Below the pieces are notes generated by a model. It searched no databases, had not been told where the DNA came from, and was given only the letters and a program-made list of their open reading frames with translations. The translations under genes were made by a program, and so were the position numbers. From Alteribacter lacisalsi (GTDB lineage: Bacteria > Bacillota > Bacilli > Bacillales > Salisediminibacteriaceae), in the NCBI RefSeq assembly GCF_003226345.1, contig NZ_PDOF01000001.1, forward strand, positions 868,001 to 932,000: 64,000 nt of DNA. Direction: 5' to 3'. Below, in pieces: positions 35,642-44,576 of the stretch; the stretch's first letter is position 1; every line of letters starts with the position of its first letter.

Positions 35642-35836
35642 AGCTGTATGTAAATGCTGTGTTCGGATAGGTTGTTGCTATTAACAAGATTTTTTATGGA
35701 GTGGAAAGCGGCGACTCCCATAGGAAAAGTAACAGTTAAAGACCCCGGAGGGTGGTTTTCCCGAGGAGGCTGAGGCGTTGCCTGTGGAAAGCCTCCACCT
35801 GAAGCGCAATAAATCAACAATTCTTCCGAATACAGC
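35642..35836 (+). repeat. Intergenic repeat with AGCTGTAT-type ends (type C)
   Basis: AGCTGTATG at the left and CGAATACAGCC at the right are inverted copies. The core reads GGCGACTCCC, AAGACCCCGGAGGG, CCGAGGAGGCTGAGGC and GTGGAAAGC, and closes with AATAAATCAACAA, paralleling the type A core. No clean target duplication was found. No gene is supported in 35577-35891. Confidence 0.6.
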
Positions 35837-35848
35837 CATGTAAAAAGG

Positions 35849-35882
35849 ATGTCCCCTCAGGGGTATTCAGCCCCGGGACACC
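35849..35882 (-). terminator. Probable terminator of ylaJ
   Basis: TGTCCC / GGGACA with an inner GGGG / CCCC pair, just past the ylaJ stop codon on the minus strand. Confidence 0.55.
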
Positions 35883-35891
35883 CCCTTGTTT

Positions 35892-36503
35892 TCAGTTACC
35901 CTTTACTTCTTTTTTTCGTCCTTTGCTCTGTTTGTTCTGAATATCATCGATTTCACGCTGATCCTGCCCTTCAAGGCGGTCATCGTTAGCATTACTCTCA
36001 TCTCCGTCGTTATCTTTGCGGTGTTCAGGTCCCGGTGCAACTGGGATGATCCGTCCTACAATGGCGGCAAGTTCCTCCATAATTCCTGCAACAGGGTGAC
36101 CTGCGGCAATTTCCTGCTGCATCTCTCCAAGGCGGGCTGTAATATCAGGATCTGCTGTTACCAGAGCCTGGGCACCGTAAGGGTCGTCCTGAAGTGCTTC
36201 AGCAGCAGAGTATTTTACAGCGCCGGCCTCAGACTGATCCATATGCTCGTCAAGGTCAAGTCCCACAACCGCATATGGCCCGAGAACCACTGCTGTTGCA
36301 TGGTTAACTTCAGGGAGCTTTGTACAAATGTTTGCAAGATGATTAGCTATTTCGTTGGCACTGTGGCCGTCCCATTGATTATATTCCTGATTTCCGGGCT
36401 CGTTTACAGACTGACCTTCCAGGTTGTCATCGCCATTACCGCCAGTTTGACAGCCGGCAGATGCAACGGAAAGCACGAGCATTCCCATGAATAACTTTTT
36501 CAC
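35892..36503 (-). CDS. ylaJ: YhcN/YlaJ-family lipoprotein
   Basis: A 203-aa membrane-anchored protein. The signal peptide ends in VASAGC. The central region (ANEIANHLANICTKLPEVNHATAVVLGPYAVVGLDL, in part) is the YhcN/YlaJ domain, found in sporulation-linked lipoproteins of Bacilli. The C terminus is an Asp/Lys-rich tail. GTG at 36503 is chosen for the AGAGGGATTCAA before it. Divergent from ylaK, as in B. subtilis. Confidence 0.83.
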   Translation of the reverse strand: MKKLFMGMLVLSVASAGCQTGGNGDDNLEGQSVNEPGNQEYNQWDGHSANEIANHLANICTKLPEVNHATAVVLGPYAVVGLDLDEHMDQSEAGAVKYSAAEALQDDPYGAQALVTADPDITARLGEMQQEIAAGHPVAGIMEELAAIVGRIIPVAPGPEHRKDNDGDESNANDDRLEGQDQREIDDIQNKQSKGRKKEVKGN

Positions 36504-36667
36504 TTGAATCCCTCTTTTCAAAAGGTGTTTTACCTATTGTTTGTTTTGGCGTCTATCTTTATTCTCATACACATACATTTAGAGTAAACAGACGCCAAAT
36601 AAGTAGATAATCCGTTCAATCATTCAGGCAGCTGACTACATTCTATCTGGAACCAGGAGGCGAGAAG

Positions 36668-37999
36668 TTGAGAAACGTTTACGTCCTCGATACCAATGTC
36701 CTGCTTCAGGATCCGTTGGCCATTTACTCCTTTCATGAGCATGATGTGATAATACCGGCAGTCGTTTTGGAAGAAGTGGACTCAAAAAAACGATATATGG
36801 ATGAGATAGGAAGGAATGCCCGCCAGGTTGCAAGACTGCTCGACGAGTTTAGAGAGAAGGGGAAACTTCATCTCGGCGTGCAGCTCCCTTCCGGAGGAAC
36901 ACTTACCGTGGAACTGAACCACCGTTCCTATGAGAAAATGAAAGAGACATTTCTTGAAGTAACAAATGATAACCGTATATTAGCAGTCGCTTTAAATTTT
37001 AAAATAGAAGAAGAAGAAAAGCCGGCAGGGGGAAGAAAAGTCGTGCTGGTAAGTAAAGATGCCCTTATGAGGGTAAAGGCAGACGCTCTTGGCTTGTTTA
37101 CAGAGGACTTTCTCAGTGACCGTGTGGTTCAGTTTGACCGGATGTACCGAGGGTACGATGAAAAGTATCTGGCTCCGAAAAAGATGGATGAGCTCTATGT
37201 GAAACGAAAGCTTCCTAAAAAGGAATTTACGCGGAATATTACCCAGCCGCATCAGTTTTTTATCTTCCGGGACGAAGCAGCGCCTTCCCGTTCGGCACTC
37301 GGGAAAATGGACAGGGATAATGAACATGTAAGCCTGTTTGTTCCAAGTGATGATCCGGTTTGGGGAATCAGACCGCGGAATGTACAGCAGAGGATGGCGC
37401 TTGATCTTCTGATCCGGGATGATATCCCCCTGGTTACGCTGGCGGGAAAAGCAGGCACGGGGAAAACGCTCCTGGCTTTAGCGGCAGGGCTGTATCAGAC
37501 TGAGGATCTTCAAAAATATAAAAAGCTTCTCGTGGCCAGACCTGTTGTTCCAGTGGGCAAGGACATTGGTTTTCTTCCCGGTGAAAAAGAGGAAAAACTC
37601 CGCCCCTGGATGCAACCGATATATGACAATCTTGAATATCTGTTCAATGCGAAAAAACCAGGCGAACTGGATAAAATACTCGCAGGTATGGGCTCCATTC
37701 AGGTGGAAGCGCTCACCTATATCCGCGGCCGAAGTATACCGGATCAGTTTATTATCATTGATGAAGCACAGAACCTGACCAAACATGAGGTGAAAACGAT
37801 TCTTACCCGTGTCGGGGAAGGAAGCAAGATTGTTCTGATGGGAGATCCAAAGCAGATTGATCATCCTTATCTGGATGAATATACAAACGGCCTTACGTAC
37901 GTGGCAGAACGATTGAAGTCACAAGGGGATACCGCTCATGTAAAGCTGGAGAAAGGAGAGCGTTCCGGTCTGGCCCAAATGGCAGCCGATCTTCTCTGA
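36668..37999 (+). CDS. ylaK: PhoH-like ATPase with N-terminal PIN domain
   Basis: A 443-aa protein (PhoH2 type) combining a PIN RNase domain (residues 1-140: YVLDTNVLLQDP, EEVDSKK, NDNRILAVAL) with a PhoH RNA-helicase-like ATPase (about 230-443). The latter has Walker A AGKAGTGKTLLALAAGL, Walker B IIIDEAQNLT and a sensor VLMGDPKQID. Family members unwind and cleave RNA. TTG at 36668 follows CAGGAGGCGAGAAG. It forms its own unit with a terminator downstream. Confidence 0.92.
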   Translation: MRNVYVLDTNVLLQDPLAIYSFHEHDVIIPAVVLEEVDSKKRYMDEIGRNARQVARLLDEFREKGKLHLGVQLPSGGTLTVELNHRSYEKMKETFLEVTNDNRILAVALNFKIEEEEKPAGGRKVVLVSKDALMRVKADALGLFTEDFLSDRVVQFDRMYRGYDEKYLAPKKMDELYVKRKLPKKEFTRNITQPHQFFIFRDEAAPSRSALGKMDRDNEHVSLFVPSDDPVWGIRPRNVQQRMALDLLIRDDIPLVTLAGKAGTGKTLLALAAGLYQTEDLQKYKKLLVARPVVPVGKDIGFLPGEKEEKLRPWMQPIYDNLEYLFNAKKPGELDKILAGMGSIQVEALTYIRGRSIPDQFIIIDEAQNLTKHEVKTILTRVGEGSKIVLMGDPKQIDHPYLDEYTNGLTYVAERLKSQGDTAHVKLEKGERSGLAQMAADLL

Positions 38000-38077
38000 C
38001 TGTTGCCTTGCGGCTTTCTGCTCACCAGCTTAATTGTCTTGAGCAGCCATTACAATGACACCGCGTAAATTTATAAC

Positions 38078-38126
38078 AGAGGGTGATCCGAAAGTGATAC
38101 TTTCACTTACGGGCGCCCTCTTTATT
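38078..38126 (+). terminator. Intrinsic terminator of ylaK
   Basis: AGAGGGTGATCCG pairs imperfectly with CGGGCGCCCTCT, with an inner AAAGTGATACTTTCACTT stem, followed by TTTATTG. Confidence 0.65.
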
Positions 38127-38231
38127 GTGTATTTTTTTGTCTGCGTATGTGAAGTGTCATGCAAATTACTTTCATACAAAAATATTGTTGCCAGTTATAA
38201 GAGTGCAAGAGAATTAATTTTCTGATAATGA

Positions 38232-38260
38232 TTGATTTTTGTATTGCATTAAAATATAAT
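38232..38260 (+). promoter_or_regulatory. Sigma-A promoter of the paa operon
   Basis: TTGATT (38232-38237) and TATAAT (38255-38260), 17-base spacer, 36 bases before the paaA start. Confidence 0.75.
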
Positions 38261-38280
38261 GGCGTTAAGAAAACGTTATA
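38255..38280 (+). promoter_or_regulatory. Putative operator at the paaA promoter
   Basis: TATAATG and CGTTATA form an imperfect 7-bp dyad (6 of 7) with a 12-base spacer, covering the -10 box and start site. CGTTATA is also the half-site of the perfect dyad at 55084-55117. Which repressor binds is unknown; PaaX is the obvious local candidate. Confidence 0.4.
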
Positions 38281-38296
38281 CCAAGGAGGAATCGGT

Positions 38297-39265
38297 ATGG
38301 TGCTGGAAATGACACGGGACCTTTCCTACGAAGAGAAGTATGAACGCTTCATGGAGCGGATTGAAGCAGGAGAACGGATAGAGGCAGAAGACTGGATGCC
38401 AGACGATTACAGAGAGGCGCTTATCAGACTGATTAGTATGCATGCTGTGAGCGAAATTATGGGAGCGCTTCCAGAAAAAGAATGGACACCTAAAGCGCCG
38501 ACACTCCACCGCAAGCTTGCGATTATGGCGAAAGTACAGGATGAAATGGGCCATGGACAACTGCTGCTTCGGGTTGCAGAGGATCTAATGAAACCGCTTG
38601 GAAAGAACCGGGAGGATATTCTGAAGGATCTTTTCAGCGGCAGACTGAAGTTTCATAACGTCTTTCATATGAAAGCACCAACCTGGGGAGACGCGGGGAT
38701 CATTGCCTGGCTTGTCGACGGGGCAGCGATTATTACGCAGAGCATGTCCCTTAACAGCTCATACGGACCTTATGCCCGCGCCCTGCAGCGTATCTGTGCA
38801 GAGGAGGTTTTTCACGCCCAGCACGGGGAGAGCATCATTCTGGCTCTGGCTGAAGGAACCGAAGAGCAGCGGAATATGCTTCAGAAATCACTGACAGAAT
38901 GGTGGCCTGCGCTGCTAATGTTTTTTGGTCCGAAATCGAAAGAAAATGTGGGTAAGTCCCACGTAAATAAAAACATTAAGTACAAAATCAGAACGAAAAC
39001 CAACGAAGATTTACGACAGGAATTTTTTAATAAATATGTCCCAAGAATCAAGTCTATCGGTTTGGAAATACCGGATGAGACGATGCACTTTGATGAGGAG
39101 AAGGGCGAGTGGATCTACCAGCAGCCTGACTGGGAGGAATTTAAAAAGATCGTTACCGGCCACGGGCCAATGTCAGTAGAGCGGCTTGATCTCCGCCGTG
39201 ATTCATATGAAAACACCCAGTGGGTGCGTGACGCACTCTCCTCACGCGTAACAAAGGAGGAGTAA
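38297..39265 (+). CDS. paaA: Ring-1,2-phenylacetyl-CoA epoxidase subunit A
   Basis: Catalytic subunit of the multicomponent diiron epoxidase that converts phenylacetyl-CoA to the 1,2-epoxide. The 322-aa ferritin-like protein shows diiron ligand motifs in AKVQDEMGHGQLLL and CAEEVFHAQHGES. ATG at 38297 follows CAAGGAGGAATCGGT; the longer frame from 38228 crosses the promoter. First gene of paaABCD and following genes; paaB starts 2 bases after its stop codon. Confidence 0.95.
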   Translation: MVLEMTRDLSYEEKYERFMERIEAGERIEAEDWMPDDYREALIRLISMHAVSEIMGALPEKEWTPKAPTLHRKLAIMAKVQDEMGHGQLLLRVAEDLMKPLGKNREDILKDLFSGRLKFHNVFHMKAPTWGDAGIIAWLVDGAAIITQSMSLNSSYGPYARALQRICAEEVFHAQHGESIILALAEGTEEQRNMLQKSLTEWWPALLMFFGPKSKENVGKSHVNKNIKYKIRTKTNEDLRQEFFNKYVPRIKSIGLEIPDETMHFDEEKGEWIYQQPDWEEFKKIVTGHGPMSVERLDLRRDSYENTQWVRDALSSRVTKEE

Positions 39266-39267
39266 AC

Positions 39268-39609
39268 ATGGATCAGGAAAAGAACGGAAATTTCTATGAA
39301 GAATATGAAGTGTTCAGTAAAAGGAACCAGATGGCAGCCTTTCAGCACCAGTTCAGCCTTCTGGCGCCGAACCGGGAAATGGCTTTGATGATGGCCAAGG
39401 AAAACTTTCTCCGCCGGGAACCCTGTGTAAACATCTGGGTTGTAAAACGAAGTGATATTACCGGTCTTGCAGAAGAGGAAAGACAGATTCTTTCCCGTCT
39501 GGATAATAAAAAATACCGCGAGACTGCCGGCTACGGATATTTGAAAAAGAAGTGGCGGCAGTATGAACAGGAACAGTTCACTGAAAAGAATCTGCTGAAG
39601 GAAGGATGA
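39268..39609 (+). CDS. paaB: Phenylacetyl-CoA epoxidase subunit B
   Basis: A 113-aa small subunit needed for assembly and activity of the epoxidase. YEEYEVFSKRNQMAAFQHQFSLLAPN (in part) and REPCVNIWVVKRSDI are typical. AAAGGAGGAGTAAAC overlaps the paaA stop codon. paaC overlaps its end by 4 bases. Confidence 0.92.
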   Translation: MDQEKNGNFYEEYEVFSKRNQMAAFQHQFSLLAPNREMALMMAKENFLRREPCVNIWVVKRSDITGLAEEERQILSRLDNKKYRETAGYGYLKKKWRQYEQEQFTEKNLLKEG

Positions 39610-40436
39610 TCCGGGTGACATTTGAAAATGCAGAATCAATCAAACTAAATCGTGACGCTCTGGGGGCGTGCAAGGTTTTGCTTTATCAGCTTGCAGATGA
39701 CGATTTTCTTCTGGCCTACCGCGGGTCAGAATGGCTCGGCCTTGCTCCCCACATAGAAGAGGACGTTGCTTTTTCTTCGATCAGCCAGGACACGATGGGA
39801 CATGCAGTCATGTATTATCAGCTGCTCGAGGAACTTGGAGAAGGCGAAGCAGACAGAATCAGCCATCTGAGAACGCCTTCCGAGTTTCAAAATGCTATCC
39901 TCCTTGAAATGAAAAACGGGGAAGGAAGCTATATTGAAAAGCCGGATTATGACTGGGCATTTGCTGTTGTGAGAAACCTGTTCTACGACTATGCAAAAGC
40001 GATCCGGCTCCAGTCACTCAAGCAGTCGTCATATCAGCCTCTGGCACATATGGCCAGACGGATCATAAGCGAGGAATATTATCATCTGATGCATTGGGAA
40101 ATGTGGTTCAGACAGCTGATGACGAGTACACCTGAAGCCAGAGAGCGGATGGAAAATGCTGTCCGGCGTGTATGGAACGAGTTTGGCGGCGTGCTTAGCC
40201 TCGGACCTGAAGGTCAGAAAATAACCGGAGCAGGACTCATTGAAGCCGAATCCTTACTGACGGAACGCTGGCTTGAAAAGGTAAGCCGGATTCTCGATGA
40301 AACCGGATTTAATCCTGAAGGGGAACCGGGGATGAAAACAGGCAACGGCAGGGCCGGTGAGCACACAGAAGATCTCGATGAAGCACTTGCGATTCTGTCT
40401 GAGGTTTACCGAAAGGACCCGGCAGCTTCCTGGTAG
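39606..40436 (+). CDS. paaC: Phenylacetyl-CoA epoxidase subunit C
   Basis: Structural ferritin-like partner of PaaA, 276 aa. Retains remnants of the diiron helices (ISQDTMGHAVMYYQLLEE and IISEEYYHLMHWEMWF). The ATG overlaps the paaB stop codon, with AAGGAAGG upstream. The C terminus has a Gly-rich variable segment before a final helix. Confidence 0.92.
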   Translation: MIRVTFENAESIKLNRDALGACKVLLYQLADDDFLLAYRGSEWLGLAPHIEEDVAFSSISQDTMGHAVMYYQLLEELGEGEADRISHLRTPSEFQNAILLEMKNGEGSYIEKPDYDWAFAVVRNLFYDYAKAIRLQSLKQSSYQPLAHMARRIISEEYYHLMHWEMWFRQLMTSTPEARERMENAVRRVWNEFGGVLSLGPEGQKITGAGLIEAESLLTERWLEKVSRILDETGFNPEGEPGMKTGNGRAGEHTEDLDEALAILSEVYRKDPAASW

Positions 40437-40460
40437 AAACCAGCATGAAAGGGTGGTTGT

Positions 40461-40964
40461 ATGGTGATTGAGAAAACAGAAATGGAAGAGGCCATCCGCC
40501 TCGCCCTGCAGTCAGTGAAAGACCCGGAAATCCCGTCCATCAGTGTCGTTGAACTTGGCATGATTGCCAGTGTGGACTGCAGCGACGGTAAAGCTCTGAT
40601 CAAAGCCACACCGACCTTTGTGGGGTGTCCGGCCCTCGACATCATTAAACGTTCTGTTGAAACCGCTGTCATGGAGGTTGAGGGTGTCAATGAGGCAGAA
40701 GTTAAATACGTCTACGATCCTCCATGGACTACGGATGCCATCAGCAGTGAGGGGAAGGAAAAGCTCAAGGAATACGGAATTGCTCCGCCACCGGCCAGCC
40801 ATACGCCGGGAGAGCCATGGAAAATTGACTGTCCTTACTGCGGATCGTTATACACCACTATGGAAAACATTTTCGGGCCGACCGCCTGCAGAAGCATTCT
40901 TTACTGTAAAAGCTGTAAGAATCCGTTCGAAGCGATGAAACCGGTAGCCGATCTCGATTTTTAG
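40461..40964 (+). CDS. paaD: Phenylacetate degradation protein PaaD
   Basis: A 167-aa MIP18/SufT-like protein thought to help insert iron into the epoxidase or its reductase. The N-terminal domain has VKDPEIPSISVVELGMI and FVGCPALDIIKRSVE; the C-terminal part is a zinc-ribbon-like CPYC ... CRS ... CKSC. AAAGGGTGGTTGT precedes the ATG. No PaaE reductase gene follows, where one would often be. Confidence 0.9.
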   Translation: MVIEKTEMEEAIRLALQSVKDPEIPSISVVELGMIASVDCSDGKALIKATPTFVGCPALDIIKRSVETAVMEVEGVNEAEVKYVYDPPWTTDAISSEGKEKLKEYGIAPPPASHTPGEPWKIDCPYCGSLYTTMENIFGPTACRSILYCKSCKNPFEAMKPVADLDF

Positions 40965-41008
40965 ACTCGGAATGCCGGACAAATATAACCTTGAGAGGAT
41001 GAAGCATA

Positions 41009-41317
41009 ATGGTAAAACTGATTGCACTCTACAAACACCCTGAGGATAAGGCAGCATTTGATGATCATTACTTCAACACACATACTCCGATTACGAAAAA
41101 AATTCCGGGACTCCGCAAAATGGAAGTTACCAGAGTAGTCGGCTCTCCTATGGGAGAAAGCGAGTATTACCTGATGTGTGAAATGTATTATGATGACAAC
41201 GATTCTCTGAAAAAAGCAATGAAAACTGACGAAGCAAAAGCCAGTGGAAAGGATCTGATGGGATTTGCCGGCAACCTGGTCACGCTTATGATCGGGGAAG
41301 AAGCAAATGAAGACTGA
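41009..41317 (+). CDS. EthD-family protein
   Basis: A 102-aa dimeric alpha/beta-barrel protein of the EthD type (MVKLIALYKHPEDKAAFDDHY, HTPITKKIPGLRKMEV). EthD proteins accompany several oxygenase systems, and their biochemical role is not settled. GAGAGGATGAAGCATA precedes the ATG. It overlaps the start of the next gene by 11 bases, so it belongs firmly to the paa operon. Confidence 0.85.
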   Translation: MVKLIALYKHPEDKAAFDDHYFNTHTPITKKIPGLRKMEVTRVVGSPMGESEYYLMCEMYYDDNDSLKKAMKTDEAKASGKDLMGFAGNLVTLMIGEEANED

Positions 41318-42083
41318 GAATACGATCCGGCACTGGACGGAGGGTGAAGTAGGTGTGATTCAGCTTCACCGTCCGGACGTGTATAACGCCCTCAACCGTC
41401 AGATGGTTGATGAAGTGGTGGAGCAGCTGTTTCATTATGACCGGGATAACAAAATTAAAATTATGGTTTTAACCGGTGATGAAAGGGCTTTTGCGGCAGG
41501 AGCGGATATTGAGGAAATGGCGGACGATGATGCTGTCAGTCTGGAGCTGTTGAATCAGTTTGCCCAGTGGGATCGGCTGTCATATATCAAAAAACCGGTA
41601 ATCGGGGCTGTTAACGGTTTCGTGTTCGGAGGCGGATTTGAACTCGCCCTGAACTGCGACCTTCTTTTCGCCTCGGAAACAGCTGACTTCCGTTTTCCGG
41701 AAGTTAACCTTGCCGTCATGCCGGGCGCGGGCGGCACCCAGAGACTGACGAAGCTTATGGGCAAAACAAAAGCGCTCGAGTATCTTTGGACAGGGGATTC
41801 GATTCCTCCGAAAGAGGCACTCAGGTACGGAATTGTCAACCGTCTTATTGCACCGGAACTTGTGATGGAGGAAACGATGAAGTTTGCACACCGGCTTGCG
41901 GAGCAGCCGCCGTTGTCCCTGCGTCTGATCAAGGAAGCGGCGAATAAAGCGGTTGATCATCCGCTTCAGGAAGGGATGGAGCTTGAAAGGAAAAACTTCT
42001 ATCTCCTGTTTTCATCGGCTGACCAGAAAGAAGGCATGCAGGCGTTTCTCGAAAAACGTAAACCGCGGTTTACAGGAAAGTAG
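41307..42083 (+). CDS. paaF: Enoyl-CoA hydratase/isomerase family protein (PaaF-like)
   Basis: A 258-aa crotonase. AFAAGADIEEMADDD gives the first oxyanion-hole segment, and GAVNGFVFGGGFELALNCDLLFASE the second, followed by PEVNLAVMPGAGGTQRL with the catalytic Glu region. It would hydrate 2,3-dehydroadipyl-CoA in the lower pathway. The paaF name is by context; crotonase substrates cannot be assigned with certainty. Confidence 0.82.
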   Translation: MKTENTIRHWTEGEVGVIQLHRPDVYNALNRQMVDEVVEQLFHYDRDNKIKIMVLTGDERAFAAGADIEEMADDDAVSLELLNQFAQWDRLSYIKKPVIGAVNGFVFGGGFELALNCDLLFASETADFRFPEVNLAVMPGAGGTQRLTKLMGKTKALEYLWTGDSIPPKEALRYGIVNRLIAPELVMEETMKFAHRLAEQPPLSLRLIKEAANKAVDHPLQEGMELERKNFYLLFSSADQKEGMQAFLEKRKPRFTGK

Positions 42084-42097
42084 AGAGGAGTAAAAAC

Positions 42098-42871
42098 ATG
42101 TTTGAAACAATCGAGTATCGTGTTGAAAACCATGTTGCCTGGATTACACTGAACCGGCCGGACAACCTGAACGCATTCACCGAGCAGATGAATAAAGAAA
42201 TAATTAAAGCGTTCAGGAATGTGCGAAAAGACGAGCAGGTCCGTTCTGTCGTCATTACCGGCAGCGGTAGAGCATTTTCGGCAGGGGAGGATCTCGCAGG
42301 TGTTCATGAAGATACTGATCACGCCGAATTCCTCCGTAATCGTTACAATCCGATGATCCGTGAGATGGCGGCACTTGAAAAACCTATCATCGCTGCAGTG
42401 AACGGCGTTGCTGCAGGAGCGGGAATGAGTCTGGCCCTTGCTTCGGATTTCCGCCTCGCTTCGGAAAAAGCCAGTTTTGTTGAAGCGTTCATTCATATCG
42501 GGCTCGTACCCGATTCAGGGAATCTTTTCTATCTCCCGAGACTCGTTGGTCATGCGAAAGCGATGGAACTGGCTGTGCTTGGAGAAAAAATTAAAGCAGA
42601 TGAGGCTAAAAACATTGGCCTTGTCACCAGTGTCTCTCCTGAAGAGCAGTTTATGGATGATGTAAAGCAGTTCGCCGAGCGGCTTGCATGTATGCCGACA
42701 AAAGCAATTGGTCTGATAAAAAGATACTTATACAAAAGCTGGGATCATGATTTAAACGATATGCTTGAATACGAAGCATACGCCCAGCGGACAGCGGGGC
42801 AGACAAAGGATCATAAAGAAGGAATAAACGCCTTTTTCGCCAAGCGTACACCGGAATACTCCGGTAAATAA
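42098..42871 (+). CDS. paaG: Enoyl-CoA hydratase/isomerase family protein (PaaG-like)
   Basis: A 257-aa crotonase paralogue of its neighbour. AFSAGEDLAGVHEDTD and AAVNGVAAGAGMSLALASDFRLASE carry the oxyanion hole, and IGLVPDSGNLFYLPR has an Asp where classical hydratases have Glu, typical of PaaG, the isomerase that turns the epoxide into oxepin-CoA. GAGAGGAGTAAAAAC precedes the ATG. Confidence 0.85.
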   Translation: MFETIEYRVENHVAWITLNRPDNLNAFTEQMNKEIIKAFRNVRKDEQVRSVVITGSGRAFSAGEDLAGVHEDTDHAEFLRNRYNPMIREMAALEKPIIAAVNGVAAGAGMSLALASDFRLASEKASFVEAFIHIGLVPDSGNLFYLPRLVGHAKAMELAVLGEKIKADEAKNIGLVTSVSPEEQFMDDVKQFAERLACMPTKAIGLIKRYLYKSWDHDLNDMLEYEAYAQRTAGQTKDHKEGINAFFAKRTPEYSGK

Positions 42872-42898
42872 CATAAAAATCAGTTGGAGGGATCGATC

Positions 42899-44416
42899 GT
42901 GAAGAGTGTAGAAGAAAAGCAGATCGGCAGCGAGACAATGAAGCGAGACATGTACCAGATGGTGATTAACGGGGAATCCACCAGCAGTTCATCCAATGAT
43001 ACGTTTGTGACTTACAATCCCGCTACAGGCAAGCCCCTTGCTGAAGTGGCAAAAGCAGGCGTTGAAGACGTAGATCGTGCGGTTGCAGCTGCAAGACAGG
43101 CTTTTGACAAAGGGAAATGGAAGCGTTTCCCTGCAGGGAAGCGGGCACGTGTGCTGAATAAAATTGCAGGAATTCTACGTTCCCGTTTTAATGAAATCGT
43201 TGAACTTGAAGTGCTTAACAGCGGCAAAAGCCTCGGAGCAGCCCAGGGGCAGGTCATGGCATCCATTGAAGTGTTCGAATTTTATGCAGGGGCGATTAAT
43301 ACAAATACCGGTTCGGTGAACAATGTTCCAGGAGGATTTTTAAACTACACACAAAAAGAACCGATTGGCGTAGCAGCTCAGATTATTCCCTGGAACTATC
43401 CGTTCATGATGGCTTCATGGAAAGTGGCACCTGCAATTGCTGCAGGATGTTCGATCGTTTTAAAGCCGGCGAGTCTTACACCGCTCACAGCCATTATTCT
43501 TACAGAGATCTGCCATGAAGCAGGTGTACCTGAAGGCGTAGTCAACGTGCTCACAGGCCCGGGTTCAACAGTAGGTGCTGCACTGATTGACCATGAAGGC
43601 GTTGATAAGGTTGCTTTTACCGGGGAGACGAAAACAGGGAAAAACATCATGGCAAAAGCTTCTGAGTCATTGAAGCGGGTCACTCTCGAACTGGGGGGCA
43701 AGTCACCGAGTCTTGTTTTTGCCGATGCAGATCTCGATGCTGCGGTTGACGGAAGTCTGTTTGGAATCTTTAACAATAGCGGCCAGTCCTGTGAAGCCCG
43801 TTCACGTCTGTTTGTCCATGAGGACATTTATGATGAGTTCCTTGAGAAATTCACAGCGAAGACGAAAAAGCTTCAGGTCGGCAATCCTCTTGAAAAAACG
43901 ACACACCTTGGTTCCATTATCAGCCAGGATCAGGTAGCTGTGATTGATGGCTTCGTCCAGCGTGCGGTTAAGGATGGTGCGAAAGTGGTGACTGGCGGCG
44001 AGCAGATTCGTCCTGAAGGACACGAGGAAGGCTTCTGGTACGCACCGACAATCATGACTGACGTCACAAACGATATGGAAATTGCCCAGGAAGAAATCTT
44101 CGGGCCGGTTGTCGTTGTAATGCCTTTTAAGGACGAAAAAGAAGGTCTTGCAATGGCGAACGATTCCAAATACGGACTTGCGGCAGCGGTATGGACCAAA
44201 GATCATGGTACTGCTACACGAGTAGCCGGAAGCCTGCAGGCCGGCACAGTGATGATTAACTGCCCAATCTCTGTTTTTGCCGGCACCCCGTTTGGCGGCT
44301 ACAAGCAGTCCGGCATCGGACGTGAAGTGTGTGCAGAAACGCTGGACCTTTATACGGAAACGAAAAGTGTCCTGTCCTATTCAGGCAGCCGTCATCTAAA
44401 CCTGTTCGGCATTTAG
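42899..44416 (+). CDS. Aldehyde dehydrogenase of the phenylacetate pathway
   Basis: A 505-aa NAD(P)-dependent aldehyde dehydrogenase. QIIPWNYPFMMASWK, ELGGKSPSLVFADADLD and the catalytic cysteine in NNSGQSCEARSRLF are clear. In this operon it probably oxidises the semialdehyde released on oxepin-CoA ring opening, the job of the aldehyde dehydrogenase half of PaaZ; the hydrolase half is absent, so one of the crotonases may open the ring. GTG at 42899 follows TTGGAGGGATCGATC. A terminator comes next. Confidence 0.85.
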   Translation: MKSVEEKQIGSETMKRDMYQMVINGESTSSSSNDTFVTYNPATGKPLAEVAKAGVEDVDRAVAAARQAFDKGKWKRFPAGKRARVLNKIAGILRSRFNEIVELEVLNSGKSLGAAQGQVMASIEVFEFYAGAINTNTGSVNNVPGGFLNYTQKEPIGVAAQIIPWNYPFMMASWKVAPAIAAGCSIVLKPASLTPLTAIILTEICHEAGVPEGVVNVLTGPGSTVGAALIDHEGVDKVAFTGETKTGKNIMAKASESLKRVTLELGGKSPSLVFADADLDAAVDGSLFGIFNNSGQSCEARSRLFVHEDIYDEFLEKFTAKTKKLQVGNPLEKTTHLGSIISQDQVAVIDGFVQRAVKDGAKVVTGGEQIRPEGHEEGFWYAPTIMTDVTNDMEIAQEEIFGPVVVVMPFKDEKEGLAMANDSKYGLAAAVWTKDHGTATRVAGSLQAGTVMINCPISVFAGTPFGGYKQSGIGREVCAETLDLYTETKSVLSYSGSRHLNLFGI

Positions 44417-44487
44417 GAAGGCAGACCGGTAAAGAAGCGGAGCATGGCTCTCTGCCGGGATTCTTTACTCACCTGACACATATTGAT

Positions 44488-44520
44488 GGGGGCGCTGATA
44501 AAGGCGCTCCCGCTTTTTTT
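44488..44520 (+). terminator. Terminator after the paa aldehyde dehydrogenase
   Basis: GGGGGCGCT pairs with GGCGCTCCC (two G-U pairs) across GATAAA-type loop, then CGCTTTTTTT. It divides the paa genes into an upper block and the hbd-thiolase pair. Confidence 0.7.
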
Positions 44521-44576
44521 ACCAATTAACGAAATCACAGTTAATATTAATAAAGAAGCAAATACAGGAGGTACTC

